Assembly (NCBI GenBank): GCA_029251085.1
Contig: JAQXDZ010000066.1
Coordinates: 24,096-88,095 of the forward strand
From: Mariniblastus sp.
GTDB taxonomy: Bacteria > Planctomycetota > Planctomycetia > Pirellulales > Pirellulaceae
DNA length: 64,000 bases
Direction: 5' to 3'
Part shown: positions 48,501-59,775 of the stretch, piece by piece
Numbering within the stretch: the first letter of the stretch is position 1
How the letters are laid out: every line of letters begins with the position of its first letter
The notes under the pieces: generated by a model
What the model was told of the DNA's origin: nothing
What the model saw: the letters and a program-made list of their open reading frames with translations, nothing else
The model's database searches: none
Program-made: the position numbers and the translations under genes

Positions 48501-50201
48501 CTATTTATCACGCAGAGACTTAAAGTACTGCTGAGCATGCTCTCGTTGATTCCGTGACATTTTCTGATTTTCAAGTGGATCCGATTCCTTACTAATCGAA
48601 GCCTCAATCAGCTCACGTGTCTCACTGACCGAACGACCCACCAAATTTTTTCCATCGGCGGTTCCAGTGACGACAGTCTGACCTTGCTGGAGCTTTCCTT
48701 TAACTTTTGATTTGAAGGTTCCCGTGTCACCCTTCTCTAAATCTCGCTGCCCCGCGCCTCTGCCGCTACCCTTTGCCCAATCCTGCCACTTCGGTGGACC
48801 ATCCTTTTTCCCTTGCCCGTCCTTTCCCCCTTCAGCAAGACCATCCTTACAGTCATCTGCCATTTCCTCGAGATCTTCCAGGGCTTCCATCTCTCCCATT
48901 TCTTGCTGCATTTGCTCTAACTGTTTCGCCAGATCTTCGAGAGCTTCGCCAGCTTGCTTCATGCCCTCTTGTTTCTCCTGTGGATTTCCTTGCTGGCCTT
49001 CCTCACCGGGCTTCTGCCCACCGGGTTTGCCTCCGGGCTTCATGCAGTCAGCACAATCGGCAAGTTTCTCGGCCATTTGCTTAAGCTTCTGTTGCTGCTG
49101 ATCCATTGCCTTTTTCTCTTCGAGCTTCTGTTGCAGTTGAGCTGCCTTATCGAGATCGCCTTCTTTCACAGCCTTTTCAATTTGCTCTTCAAGTTTCTTC
49201 TTTTCCGCTTCATGCTCTTCAGCAGCCTTTTTCAATTCGTTTGCCATGTTTTTAAGATCCTTGGCCAGCTTTTTCTTTTCGACCTCACTCAGCTCGCCCG
49301 CTTTTAGTTTCTTAACCAAGTCTTTAATTGCCTTTTTCGCTTCCGCCATATCTCCCTTGCTCATCGCATCGGCAAGTTCTTTCGCGGGACCTTCACCTGC
49401 GTCTTTTAATTTATTCAGGCTTTCCTTCAACTCCTTGCTACTTCCGAGTTCCTTTTGCCGCTCCGTAATCTGTTTCTTGATGTCGTTCAATTTAATCAAT
49501 GCGTCTTTTTTACCCGTCTCTTTTTCATCGATTAACTTGTCAAATTTTTTCTCGAGTGCTTCGACTTTACCATCAGCGTCTTTCAATCCTTTTGCGATTC
49601 TTTCCTTACGCTTTTGCTCCATCTGCTTTTTCAATTCCTCAATCGCAATTTTAACTTGCTTGGAATCAGTTCGTTCGGGCTCCGAGGCGCCCGCTTTCTT
49701 TTCGGCGTTTGGGATCATCATAATTCCAAACAAAAGCAGGATAGGTATGATTGGCAGGAACGCGCGAACCGTAGGTTGGTAACGAAACTCATCGCGGACA
49801 TCGATCGTATCAGCCTGGTCAGCAGCATCATTAAGCAAAGCCTGCCCAACACTTGTTTCCGCAACCTTATCTTCCAGTGTTAACGCGCTTGACAGTCGCT
49901 CTTTCAAACCAAATCGCCGGTCAACTTCAATCGCCGCACTCAGTTGCGATGCACTTTTTCGCCAGGTCACAACCAAAGGAATCAGAACCCCTAAGAGAGC
50001 TCCTCCAGCAATCCACGAGTAGACCCAATTTTGATAATCCGACTCCGCTTGAAGAAAACTCAAATACCAAATTTTAGGGACCGCCAGGCCAATCGCCGCC
50101 AAAAGCAAGCAAGAAAATACTGACCAAATAAGCACGTTGAAGAAATAGCCGATTACAATCCGACGGCGGGCCTGTGCTACTTTTTGACGGATTTTATTCA
50201 C
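48501..50201 (-). CDS. Membrane-anchored coiled-coil protein (DUF4175-like)
   Basis: ORF 566 aa; N-terminal TM segments then K/E/Q-rich helical region. Confidence 0.72.
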   Translation of the reverse strand: MNKIRQKVAQARRRIVIGYFFNVLIWSVFSCLLLAAIGLAVPKIWYLSFLQAESDYQNWVYSWIAGGALLGVLIPLVVTWRKSASQLSAAIEVDRRFGLKERLSSALTLEDKVAETSVGQALLNDAADQADTIDVRDEFRYQPTVRAFLPIIPILLLFGIMMIPNAEKKAGASEPERTDSKQVKIAIEELKKQMEQKRKERIAKGLKDADGKVEALEKKFDKLIDEKETGKKDALIKLNDIKKQITERQKELGSSKELKESLNKLKDAGEGPAKELADAMSKGDMAEAKKAIKDLVKKLKAGELSEVEKKKLAKDLKNMANELKKAAEEHEAEKKKLEEQIEKAVKEGDLDKAAQLQQKLEEKKAMDQQQQKLKQMAEKLADCADCMKPGGKPGGQKPGEEGQQGNPQEKQEGMKQAGEALEDLAKQLEQMQQEMGEMEALEDLEEMADDCKDGLAEGGKDGQGKKDGPPKWQDWAKGSGRGAGQRDLEKGDTGTFKSKVKGKLQQGQTVVTGTADGKNLVGRSVSETRELIEASISKESDPLENQKMSRNQREHAQQYFKSLRDK

Positions 50202-50538
50202 AACCGACTCCCTTTATCAATTTCCCAAAACACTCAATGCCAACGGCTTAATTAACATTTGGGGGTTAAAATTACCAGCATCTACGAACCTTGCGGTGCC
50301 TTCTACCCCAATGACCGCCAGCTAAGTTTCATTATATGTGGCATTTTTAAGAGAAGGCTATCGGCAATCCCGCGTTCCAACCGAAAAAAGCAACATATAT
50401 TTTCATTTTTTCGTTAGCGCCCCTGTTTTACCTCGGTACAAAAAGTGGGCAGTCGTCACCCGCTACCACCAAATTTCATTCGACAGTTCGGATTTTGTGA
50501 CAGCACCAGTGCCTTTAGCTCGCCCTTAGGTCAATTAC

Positions 50539-51027
50539 ATGGATCAAAAAAAAATCATCAACGATACGATGGCCGTGTCCCCAACCACCTTGCCTTCCCC
50601 TGCGTTCCTGCCCGACGCTGATGTTCTGATCTATGACGGCACCTGTAACTTTTGCTCGTCACAGGTGACGAACCTCTATCGTTTAGACGGAAAGAACCGC
50701 CTCGCATTCATCTCACTCCACGACCCCTTCGTCACCGAACATTTCCCCGACCTGACCCATCAGCAATTGATGGAACAAATGTTCTTGATTCCTAATCATG
50801 GCGGCACCTACTCCGACCGCCGTCTCGGAGGTGCCGTGGCCATCAAGTATCTGACACTACGCCTGCCAAAGCTTTGGATTCTCGCCCCTTTGTTCCACAT
50901 CCCGCTGACGGGCTCAATCCAGCAATGGGTATACCGTCAAATCGCAAAACGTCGCTACAAGATCGCGGGGAAGAAGAATGAAGCCTGCGATGACGAGGGC
51001 ACCTGCGATCTACACTTTCGCGATTAG
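50539..51027 (+). CDS. DCC-family thiol-disulfide oxidoreductase
   Basis: DVLIYDGTCNFCSSQVTNLYRLD; RRLGGAVAIKYLTLRLP. Confidence 0.88.
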   Translation: MDQKKIINDTMAVSPTTLPSPAFLPDADVLIYDGTCNFCSSQVTNLYRLDGKNRLAFISLHDPFVTEHFPDLTHQQLMEQMFLIPNHGGTYSDRRLGGAVAIKYLTLRLPKLWILAPLFHIPLTGSIQQWVYRQIAKRRYKIAGKKNEACDDEGTCDLHFRD

Positions 51028-51072
51028 ATTTCGCGATTAGATCTCGCCCAATGCTGCCGACGCGAATGACAG

Positions 51073-52686
51073 TCAGGCTAGGGCAAAAAAGGTCGTCTTC
51101 CAGGCTAAGGCTAAGTCAATTAAAGCGACAATGAATGGAAGCAACACCCAGAGTAGCGCTGCCAGTAAAAAACCAATTACAGAAACGACAGTTGAGATAA
51201 CCGTCCAGGTCTGAAAAGTTTGCTTTTCAGTCATCATCATGTAGCGGCTTACAAGCCAGAACCCACTGTCATTGACATGAGAAACGGCAGATGCCCCCGC
51301 TGCAATCGCAACCACAATTAACGCTAATTGTGCTTGCGACAGTCCCTCGACCATTGCAGTCATCAACCCCGCGGCCGTCACCATGGCAACAGTTGCGGAT
51401 CCCTGCGCAACACGAACAAACAACGCGAATAAATAAGCGAGTAACAAGACGGGAATCCCCCAACCCTGACAGACTTCACGCAATGCGTCGCTCACACCAC
51501 TCGCTCCCATAACCTCCTTAAACACTCCGCCAGCACCCGTGATTAGAATAATGATGCCGGCTGGCCCCAACGCCTTCGTCGTCACTTCCATCAATTCGTT
51601 TTTATCGTAACCGCGAAGGTAACCAAAGAAAATTAACGCCATCACCGTCGCAATGAGAAGGGCAATGATCGGATGCCCTACGAAGTAAAGAAATTTCATT
51701 CTCAATGGTGCCCCGGCAACCGCATCAGAAACAGCGGCGGCATACTCGTCGCGATCCAGCCCTGTATCGATATTGTAAACGAGAAGCTCTTTGACAATCG
51801 TACCGACCAAGATCAAAAGAATTGGAAACCCAATCATGATCAACACAGAAAGAAAACTAGGCAAAACCTCTTCTCCTTCTTCGGGGCCTTCATCAAAATC
51901 AGCAGGTGGCGCGATGTATAACTTTTCAGACATTCGCCGGGGCAGCCAAACTCCACAAACAATCGCGGTCGGCAAGCCGACGATGCTACCGAACAGAATC
52001 ACCCAACCGAGTCCAACCCCTAACTCGTAGGCAACCCAGACCGGTCCAGGCGTCGGAGGTACGAAGGCGTGAGTCACCATGAGTCCCGCCAACAAAGGCA
52101 GGCCAAACGCCAATACAGATTTACCAGTCTTTTTAGAAAGTGCGTACAGAATCGGTGCCAAAATCACCAAAGCCACATCCAGAAAAACGGGGATCGAAAT
52201 GATGAACCCCGTCAGAACCATCGCCCAGGAGGCCCGCTTTTCGCCAAATAATTTCAATAATGATTTCGCCAAACTCTGAGCGCCGCCCGAATGCTCAAGC
52301 AGCGATCCAAAAATTGCCCCGAGCCCGATGATCGTCGCAATAAAACCAAGACTAGAACCCATCCCGTTTTGGATTTCCGCGCCAATTTTGGCAAGCTCTA
52401 AATCTCCAGCACCGCCAGTCAATTCCTGAGATGATCCAACCGCAACAAATAAACTTGCCAAAATCAGTGCAAGAAATGCCTGGACTCTCAATTTCAAAAT
52501 CAAAAACAACAGCAAGGCCACGGCAGCAACCAACAAACTAAGCAAATAAGTAAGGGAGAGTGACCCTTCACCTCCGACGGCTCCTAACAAACTCCCTTGT
52601 TGCCCAATTAAAAAAAACAAATCGGGTTGGTTATTGAGCGCTGACATGAGGATCTCACCTAAGGGGCGGGTTGGTTCATGAGACAA
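51073..52686 (-). CDS. GntP-family gluconate/sugar-acid permease
   Basis: ORF 537 aa; about 12 TM segments; THAFVPPTPGPVWVA and GSATVAMVTAAGL motifs. Confidence 0.88.
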   Translation of the reverse strand: MSHEPTRPLGEILMSALNNQPDLFFLIGQQGSLLGAVGGEGSLSLTYLLSLLVAAVALLLFLILKLRVQAFLALILASLFVAVGSSQELTGGAGDLELAKIGAEIQNGMGSSLGFIATIIGLGAIFGSLLEHSGGAQSLAKSLLKLFGEKRASWAMVLTGFIISIPVFLDVALVILAPILYALSKKTGKSVLAFGLPLLAGLMVTHAFVPPTPGPVWVAYELGVGLGWVILFGSIVGLPTAIVCGVWLPRRMSEKLYIAPPADFDEGPEEGEEVLPSFLSVLIMIGFPILLILVGTIVKELLVYNIDTGLDRDEYAAAVSDAVAGAPLRMKFLYFVGHPIIALLIATVMALIFFGYLRGYDKNELMEVTTKALGPAGIIILITGAGGVFKEVMGASGVSDALREVCQGWGIPVLLLAYLFALFVRVAQGSATVAMVTAAGLMTAMVEGLSQAQLALIVVAIAAGASAVSHVNDSGFWLVSRYMMMTEKQTFQTWTVISTVVSVIGFLLAALLWVLLPFIVALIDLALAWKTTFFALA

Positions 52687-52708
52687 GTTAACTTAGATTA
52701 CTTTCACT

Positions 52709-53551
52709 ATGATAAAGATCTATCGCGACCAAGACGACTATGTTCTGCAAAATTTTAATCGGATAATTCGCGTGCAGGGGTTCTCGCTGGATAGCCTCTT
52801 TCAGGCAAACAACCCTGCCGACTATCTCACCTCTTTCTTTGACTCAACCGATTCCGAGCCTATCCAGCAAAAATCTGTCTGCGAGAGGCACCCCTGGCAA
52901 GCTCCCGTTGAAAATCAAGAAATATGGGCAGCCGGCGTGACCTACATGCGAAGCAAATCTGCCCGAATGGAAGAAAGCGAACAATCAGGTGGAGACCATT
53001 TTTATGATTTGGTCTACGAAGCTGAACGACCCGAATTATTTTTCAAATCGACTGGCTCCCGAGCGAGAGGGCACCTGGCGCCCGTCTGTATTCGCAACGA
53101 TTCAGCATGGAATGTCCCCGAACCGGAGCTGACACTGGCCATCAATTCAGCGGGACAGATTTTTGGCTATACGATTGGCAACGACATGAGCTCTCGGTCG
53201 ATCGAAGGCGAGAATCCGCTTTACCTTCCTCAAGCAAAAATCTATCGAGGCTCGTGTGCCATAGGTCCCTGCTTGGTTGTCGGAAATGTCCTAACACCCG
53301 ATACAAAAATCTCCATCATGATTTCCCGTCTCGCCAATGTTGTATTCCAAGGCGACACATCGGTCTCTCAATTGAAACGCACGTTTCACGAATTAGCGGA
53401 TTACCTATTTAGAGAAAACGAATTTCCCTGTGGAGCCTACTTAATGACTGGAACTGGAATCGTCCCGGATTCTGGATTCACGCTGCAATCGGGCGACCGA
53501 ATTCAAATTCAAATTGAGGGACTAGGGGTTTTAGAAAACGAAGTTGAGTAG
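52709..53551 (+). CDS. Fumarylacetoacetate-hydrolase family protein, XylX-like 2-keto-3-deoxy-sugar-acid dehydratase candidate
   Basis: [83 protein letters not shown]. Confidence 0.8.
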   Translation: MIKIYRDQDDYVLQNFNRIIRVQGFSLDSLFQANNPADYLTSFFDSTDSEPIQQKSVCERHPWQAPVENQEIWAAGVTYMRSKSARMEESEQSGGDHFYDLVYEAERPELFFKSTGSRARGHLAPVCIRNDSAWNVPEPELTLAINSAGQIFGYTIGNDMSSRSIEGENPLYLPQAKIYRGSCAIGPCLVVGNVLTPDTKISIMISRLANVVFQGDTSVSQLKRTFHELADYLFRENEFPCGAYLMTGTGIVPDSGFTLQSGDRIQIQIEGLGVLENEVE

Positions 53552-53691
53552 TTTATTGGTTAAGCCTGGCATTGAATCTGTGTTGTGAAGCGGTTTATGA
53601 AAGTAGCTCGCCGCCCTCGCTGCAGGTCAGCGGTTTTAGACGCTATCATAGGGAACAGGCAAACTCTCTGAACAGTTGTTAATGGTTATCC

Positions 53692-55590
53692 ATGCTCGAA
53701 TCTGCAAACGAAAAAATTTACGACCTCCGCACAACCGCGCAAGGCCCTCGCGGCCAACTTCCCTTCGCAGGCGAACAATTAAAAACCTCAGCCAGTGGTG
53801 ACATCTTTGGATGGACTCAAAACGCCGGAATGGGATGGGATCCGCAAAGCATGCGACGGCCAAATTTCCTGGTCCTTTCAACGCAGGGCGGGATTCGTCG
53901 GCAGGATGGTTCTCCGATTGCTCTTGGATACCATACTGGCCACTGGGAGGTCGGGCTGTTGATGGAAAAAGCGGCAATGGCCATCGCAGCGTCTGGTGGA
54001 ATTCCATTTGCTGGCTTTTGCAGCGATCCCTGTGATGGCAGAACGCAAGGCACGCTCGGCATGTTTGACTCACTCGCCTATCGCAATGACGCAGCAATTA
54101 TTTTCCGCCGACTCACGCGCTCGCTACCAACCGCGAAAGGTGTCATAGGGGTTGCCACATGCGACAAAGGCCTCCCCGCAATGATGATGGCAATTGCTGG
54201 ACTCGGGCACCTTCCCTCGGTTCTCGTTCCCGGAGGCGTAACGCTGCTGACCCAAAACGGGGAAGACTTAGGAAAAATACAATCGATTGGACCGCGCTAC
54301 GCGCACGGTGAAATTAGTCTCAAGGAAGCGGCAGAACTGGGCTGCAAGGCCTGCGGCACTCCCGGAGGGGGATGTCAGTTTCTTGGGACCGCAGCAACGG
54401 CTCAAGTGGTTGGCGAGGCACTCGGCCTTTCATTACCACACTCTGCCTTGAGTCCATCGGGTTCGGAAATTTGGCTCGACCTGGCCTACCGGAGCGGTGC
54501 CACCCTCGCTCAACTTCATCAATCCAAAATAAACACCAATGATATTTTGACCGATGAATCCATTAAAAATGCCATGGTTACCCACGCGGCATTTGGAGGC
54601 TCTACCAATCTAGTTCTGCATATTCCTGCTATCGCGCACGCCGCCAATCTCAAAAGACCCGATGTGTCTGACTGGCAGCGCATTAACGCAATGGTTCCTC
54701 GACTGGTGGATTCACTTCCCAACGGCCCCGTGGGATACGCCACCGTTCAGGTATTCCTCGCGGGAGGAGTCCCCGAGGTAATGCTCCGCCTTCGCGATCT
54801 TGGACTCCTAAATTTAGAGGTGTTGACCGTTTCAGGAAAAACACTCGGCGACAATCTTGATTGGTGGGAACGCTCAGAGCGAAGGCAACGTCTCCAGGAA
54901 AAACTAGTTGAACTCGATGCGATTGACCCGAACAACGTTATTCGAAAACCAGATCAAGGATTCTCCAGCACGGTTACGTTTCCGATGGGCAACCTCGCGA
55001 CGGAGGGTTCGATCGTCAAGAGCACCGCTATCGATCCCGAGGTCATCGATGACGATGGAGTTTATCGCCACAGCGGACCTGCCCGCGTTTTTTGTAGCGA
55101 AGCCGATGCGATCGCCGCAGTGAAATCTCTCGGAGACGATCGGATCCAAGAAGGAGACGTCATGGTCCTGATTGGAATTGGAGCTTTGGGAGCGGGAATG
55201 CCGGAAACCGCTCAAATTACATTTGCACTCAAATATTTACCCTATGGCAAACATGTCGCGTTGCTGACCGACGGACGGTTTTCGGGGGTCTCAACCGGCC
55301 CCTGCATCGGCCACATTAGCCCGGAAGCGCTCGCGGGAGGGAGGATCGGTAAAATCCAGGAGGGCGATCCAATCACGATCGAAATCGACACCATTAATCT
55401 TTCAGGCTCGCTCGAGTTTGACGGAGAAATCAGCGAACTGGACGCCAGAGAACTTAATCCGGAATTAAAACAGCACGCCCATCTTCCCGACGACACAAGA
55501 TTATGGGCGGCACTTCAACATGTCAGCGGCGGCACTTGGGGAGGCTGTGTCTACGATGTCGAAGCAATCACCAAAAAACTAATGAACTGA
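53692..55590 (+). CDS. YjhG/YagF-type dihydroxy-acid/D-xylonate dehydratase (IlvD/Edd family)
   Basis: [82 protein letters not shown]. Confidence 0.9.
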   Translation: MLESANEKIYDLRTTAQGPRGQLPFAGEQLKTSASGDIFGWTQNAGMGWDPQSMRRPNFLVLSTQGGIRRQDGSPIALGYHTGHWEVGLLMEKAAMAIAASGGIPFAGFCSDPCDGRTQGTLGMFDSLAYRNDAAIIFRRLTRSLPTAKGVIGVATCDKGLPAMMMAIAGLGHLPSVLVPGGVTLLTQNGEDLGKIQSIGPRYAHGEISLKEAAELGCKACGTPGGGCQFLGTAATAQVVGEALGLSLPHSALSPSGSEIWLDLAYRSGATLAQLHQSKINTNDILTDESIKNAMVTHAAFGGSTNLVLHIPAIAHAANLKRPDVSDWQRINAMVPRLVDSLPNGPVGYATVQVFLAGGVPEVMLRLRDLGLLNLEVLTVSGKTLGDNLDWWERSERRQRLQEKLVELDAIDPNNVIRKPDQGFSSTVTFPMGNLATEGSIVKSTAIDPEVIDDDGVYRHSGPARVFCSEADAIAAVKSLGDDRIQEGDVMVLIGIGALGAGMPETAQITFALKYLPYGKHVALLTDGRFSGVSTGPCIGHISPEALAGGRIGKIQEGDPITIEIDTINLSGSLEFDGEISELDARELNPELKQHAHLPDDTRLWAALQHVSGGTWGGCVYDVEAITKKLMN

Positions 55591-55657
55591 TCTGTGCCTT
55601 ACCAGAACCTGCAAGCTCAATCCGCCTTTCTCAAGTGCAAGCCGATTACCGGTTAGT

Positions 55658-55897
55658 CTAAGGAGGGTCGTGGCCTCCGCGGTGAAACGGGTGGCATCGG
55701 CAAATCCGCATCGCTCCCTTCCATGCCCCGCGAACAGCACCGTACTTGCGGACCGACTGAATGAAATAATTGCTACACGTCGGGGTAAATCGACAGTTTT
55801 TGCCAAGCAGTGGGCTGAGACCAACTTGATACATTCGCACGCAAAAAATCATTCCGTCAGCAGGAAGCTGCAATAATTTTCGGATTGAATTTTTCAT
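55658..55897 (-). CDS. yidD: Membrane protein insertion efficiency factor YidD
   Basis: YQVGLSPLLGKNCRFTPTCSNYFIQSVRKYGAVRGAWKGAMRICRCHPFHRGGHDPP. Confidence 0.93.
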   Translation of the reverse strand: MKNSIRKLLQLPADGMIFCVRMYQVGLSPLLGKNCRFTPTCSNYFIQSVRKYGAVRGAWKGAMRICRCHPFHRGGHDPP

Positions 55898-56053
55898 CTA
55901 CCTCAACTCCGACTCAGCCATTTCAAACGAACAAAGAGAATGGACTACCGATTACCTCTCCCCACCAGAGGGATAGATTTATTCGCGAACGATTTCCTCT
56001 ACCTTAATTTAACGAACAGGTGTCCGCACAATCAACTACCGTGGGCAGGCGTC

Positions 56054-56431
56054 CTAAACGCGGCTTAAGCTTTTTTCAATCCTCTGAAGGAGTCGTGGAA
56101 TAGACCGTTCAATCGCAGCATAATCACAAGCCGCACCTCGCTTGGGTCGCACCACGAAATCTATCCCAGCTGGAAGGTTAGTCCGATGTTGTCGGAACGC
56201 CTCTCGTATTCGCCGCTTCCAACGATTGCGAACGACGGCATTCCCCACTTTACGACTGACCGAAAGACCTAACCGAGATGCTGATAAACCATTTCGCACA
56301 CCTTTAATGACGAGCACATTGTCAGCGGCAAAAACATTATCACCGTAGACCCGGTCAAACTCCGCTTGACGACGCAGGCGAACGGATTTCGGAAATCGAT
56401 TATCAGTCACTTCGATCCCCTTCCGTCTCAA
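56054..56431 (-). CDS. rnpA: Ribonuclease P protein component
   Basis: RLGLSVSRKVGNAVVRNRWKRRIREAFR. Confidence 0.92.
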   Translation of the reverse strand: MRRKGIEVTDNRFPKSVRLRRQAEFDRVYGDNVFAADNVLVIKGVRNGLSASRLGLSVSRKVGNAVVRNRWKRRIREAFRQHRTNLPAGIDFVVRPKRGAACDYAAIERSIPRLLQRIEKSLSRV

Positions 56432-56589
56432 AGTTAAGTTTTAGTGATTCGCAAGAAAGTTAAATGCGACCGCCCACGCCCAAGATCACGACCAGTCACT
56501 CGAGTTTTTCCTAGTACTTTACCAGCGACTTCTGCAAACAACTGACGGCCAAGCCTGCCGGACAATTCAAACGAAGGAAACTTCGCCTG

Positions 56590-57600
56590 CTACCAAGTCA
56601 GTCCAGAACGGTCAGCACACTCCTCCCAAGCTTCACTTAGTTCGGATACTTTCTCAATGTCCGACGCTGAAATTTCCTTGGGAATAGCAATCTGTAACAT
56701 TGCGATTAAATCTCCCGACTTACTTGGTGCCTTAACGCCCATCCCTTTTAACCGCAGTGATTTCCCGCTTGAGGTTCCCGCTGGAACTTTGACCGCAACG
56801 GTTCCATGAGGTGTCGGCAAATCAATGGTCGCCCCCCACGCTGCCTCACGTAAAGTGATAGGAATCGTGATTTGTAAATTCAGTCCCTTTCGGGCATAGT
56901 TTGGATGCGGTGCGATTTTCACGGTAATCAACAAATCACCGGCGGGTCCGCCAGCTGACTGCCCCTGACCTCGTAAGCGAATTTTCTTTCCGGACTCGAT
57001 TCCCGCCGGAATTTTTACATCAATTTTGTCGACTTTGGTTTTGCTTCTTTGCAGGCTAACTTGGTGTTGTCCCCCAACGACCGATGTCGCAAACGGGATC
57101 GTGATTTCTTTTTCAATATCACTCCCTCGTCTCGGCGGAGCTTGCTGTCGCCCCCCCATCGGGCCTCCACCTCCACCTCCACCCATCTGCCTCAGAATGT
57201 CCTCAAATCCACCGCCGCCTCCGCCACCGCCACCAAACATTTGGCTCAAATCGATCCCGCCGGCACCTCCACCAAAAGGGTTGCCGCCCGCACCGCCACC
57301 AAACGGATTTCCTCCACCCGCTTGGCCAAAACTCGGCCCCATGTCGTACATCTGGCGCTTCTTTTCATCGCTCAGGACATCGTACGCTTGCTGGACTTTC
57401 TGAAATTGCTGCTTCGCCTTCTCACGATCCTTTTCTTCCTTGTCTGCGTGGAGATCCGGATGATACTTTCGAGCTAACTTGCGATAAGCCTTTTGAATCT
57501 CGTCAGCACTGGCATCTTTGGAAACGCCAAGTATTTTGTAATAGTCTTCATCCGCCATAAGGGGGGTGTCGCTTTCGTTTTGCACAAATCCAGGATTCAA
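56590..57600 (-). CDS. DnaJ/CbpA-type co-chaperone lacking the zinc-finger domain
   Basis: [36 protein letters not shown] motif; GGNPFGGG repeats; DnaJ C-terminal domain. Confidence 0.92.
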   Translation of the reverse strand: MNPGFVQNESDTPLMADEDYYKILGVSKDASADEIQKAYRKLARKYHPDLHADKEEKDREKAKQQFQKVQQAYDVLSDEKKRQMYDMGPSFGQAGGGNPFGGGAGGNPFGGGAGGIDLSQMFGGGGGGGGGFEDILRQMGGGGGGGPMGGRQQAPPRRGSDIEKEITIPFATSVVGGQHQVSLQRSKTKVDKIDVKIPAGIESGKKIRLRGQGQSAGGPAGDLLITVKIAPHPNYARKGLNLQITIPITLREAAWGATIDLPTPHGTVAVKVPAGTSSGKSLRLKGMGVKAPSKSGDLIAMLQIAIPKEISASDIEKVSELSEAWEECADRSGLTW

Positions 57601-58002
57601 ATTCTACTTTTCAACGGGGTCTCGCATTCTACGATTTTGCAGTAGCGATGATCAACCGTTAAACCCCGCTTCTCACTCCGCAACCGCCCGGATTTCTTCA
57701 GTTTACTCATTCATTCGGGCATTTCCCCCGTTTCATCAACGCTTCGGTACTTTTTCAAATGTGGAAACCGCCGCTAGTCGTCTCGCCCACAGCAAAGCAA
57801 CGAGGGTGTGTTTGGACATCATGAAACAAAATTCCAACAACGCCGTTGTTATTTTGCAACATTTTGAGGGAACGTAAATCGGTGGAATCACGTCAAAAGC
57901 TTGGTTTCCGCGGGAAAAAATGGATTCTCCCATTAATCTTTGCCTTTTGGCACTAGGGCTGCATTAGGGGTTCGCAGAGAAACTAACACCTAAGGAAACA
58001 TC

Positions 58003-59511
58003 ATGGCCCAGGCAAAAGAACCCCAACAAGAGTTTGCTGACTCCCACGAAGATCTATTGGAAAAACCCACGCGTCGCTCTGCCCCCCGCCTCGGCGAGAA
58101 CGCGATTGACGATCCTGTCCGAATGTACCTGATGCAGATGGGACGGATTCCGCTGTTAACGAGGGACGAAGAGGTCTCAGCTGCAGTCCAAATTGATAAA
58201 GCAAGATTTGTTTTTCGCAACACGATGCTGGGAACGGACTTCATGCTCCGAGGAGCAATTGACCTCCTTCAAAAAGTTCACGACAAACGGCTTCGCCTCG
58301 ACCGCACCATCGAAGTTTCAGTCACTAACAAAGCAGAAAAGAAAAGAATTCTTTTACGCTTAGTTCCTAATTTAAAAACCTTGAAACTATTGATGGCTGA
58401 GAATCGCAAAGATTTTCACTTTGCAGTTAATCGGACCCGACCGATCACGGAACGACACCGTGCGTGGCGACGCCTGACGCGACGTCGCAACAAGTGTGTC
58501 GTTCTGGTTGAAGAGTTAAATCTTCGTTACAGTCGACTCGCACCTCTGTTCGAGCAGCTAGATGAAATTAACACTCGAATGCAAGGTCTTAAACGGCAAC
58601 TCGCGGAGGTTGAAGCGAGCGGATTCGAGGGGGCAATGAGCGTTAATGAACTTCGCGCCGAACTGCACTATCTGATGCAACAAACCTCCGAAACTCCAGC
58701 CACGCTTCAACGTCGAGTCCAGAAAACAAAAAAGCTGCATCATCAGCAAGATGCTGCAAAGCGAATTTTATCTGCCGGAAACCTTCGTCTTGTCGTCTCC
58801 ATTGCAAAAAAGTATCGCAATCGCGGGTTGAGTTTCCTCGATTTGATCCAGGAAGGAAACACTGGCTTGATGCGAGCGGTTGATAAATTCGAACACATTC
58901 GAGGCTACAAATTCTCAACCTATGCCACTTGGTGGATTCGACAGGCAATCACCCGAGCCATCGCCGATCAAAGCCGCACTATCCGCGTACCTGTGCACAT
59001 GATTGACACGATGAGTAAGGTCAGAAACGTGATGCGTGAACTCGTTCAAGAACTTGGTCGTGAACCGTCACCCGAAGAAACTGCTGAGCGGGCTAAACTA
59101 TCGCTCGATGATACACGGGTCATCATGAAAATGGCACGCACTCCACTCTCTCTTGACCAACCCGTTGGCGACCATGACGACAGTTATTTTGGTGAATTCC
59201 TCGAAGACCACCGAGACGATGACCCACTCTACGAAACCAATCAAGCCGCGTTGAAAAGTCGCATTGAAGAGGCCATGGAGCATCTCAATTATCGAGAACG
59301 CGAAATCCTCAGACTTCGGTACGGACTTGCTGACGGATACTCCTACACGCTGGAAGAAGTTGGCAAAATATTTTCCGTCACGCGTGAACGCGTGCGACAA
59401 ATCGAATCAAAAGCGGTTCGCAAACTACAACAACCTTACCGCAATCGATCACTCTCAAGTTTCCTTGACGGCTACGAACCGACATTCGATGGTCCCGTCG
59501 TCGAAAGCTAA
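58003..59511 (+). CDS. RpoD/primary-type sigma-70 factor
   Basis: [96 protein letters not shown]; region 4 present. Confidence 0.95.
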   Translation: MAQAKEPQQEFADSHEDLLEKPTRRSAPRLGENAIDDPVRMYLMQMGRIPLLTRDEEVSAAVQIDKARFVFRNTMLGTDFMLRGAIDLLQKVHDKRLRLDRTIEVSVTNKAEKKRILLRLVPNLKTLKLLMAENRKDFHFAVNRTRPITERHRAWRRLTRRRNKCVVLVEELNLRYSRLAPLFEQLDEINTRMQGLKRQLAEVEASGFEGAMSVNELRAELHYLMQQTSETPATLQRRVQKTKKLHHQQDAAKRILSAGNLRLVVSIAKKYRNRGLSFLDLIQEGNTGLMRAVDKFEHIRGYKFSTYATWWIRQAITRAIADQSRTIRVPVHMIDTMSKVRNVMRELVQELGREPSPEETAERAKLSLDDTRVIMKMARTPLSLDQPVGDHDDSYFGEFLEDHRDDDPLYETNQAALKSRIEEAMEHLNYREREILRLRYGLADGYSYTLEEVGKIFSVTRERVRQIESKAVRKLQQPYRNRSLSSFLDGYEPTFDGPVVES

Positions 59512-59605
59512 AAATTTGGGCACTGCTGGTCCTGTTTGAACCACTTCCGCGAATTTGAATTCTCAAATTCGCAAACTCCTGATGTTGTGTTTGTTTCTCT
59601 GAAAG

Positions 59606-59631
59606 ACACCCGTCGATCGTTCGGCGGGTGT
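59606..59631 (+). terminator. Rho-independent terminator after the sigma factor gene
   Basis: ACACCCG...CGGGTGT stem followed by T7. Confidence 0.85.
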
Positions 59632-59775
59632 TTTTTTATTACCACAGAATTTCCCAAGTGGCTTTGAATTCTGGTCTCGCAACAACTAAGTGGCTTTCCC
59701 CCCAAGATAAAATTAGGTTCCGTCCGCTCTCACTGCTAAACTACGACCGCAAATAGTTCGATTGAAAGATTAATT

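Noticed and set aside
49246-49782. 178-aa plus-strand ORF
   Set aside because: Antisense to the well-supported K/E-rich coiled-coil gene 48501..50201; Ser/Phe/Leu-rich composition is what the complement of K/E codons gives.
53636-54097. 153-aa minus-strand ORF
   Set aside because: Overlaps the conserved N-terminus of the YjhG-type dehydratase on the opposite strand; no family resemblance.
56434-56589. 51 open codons in frame after the TAG stop of the DnaJ gene (QAKFPSFELSGRLGRQLFAEVAGKVLGKTRVTGRDLGRGRSHLTFLRITKT)
   Set aside because: A 51-codon open stretch arises by chance about 8-9% of the time; DnaJ already ends normally; no recognisable domain and no terminator placed to support it.
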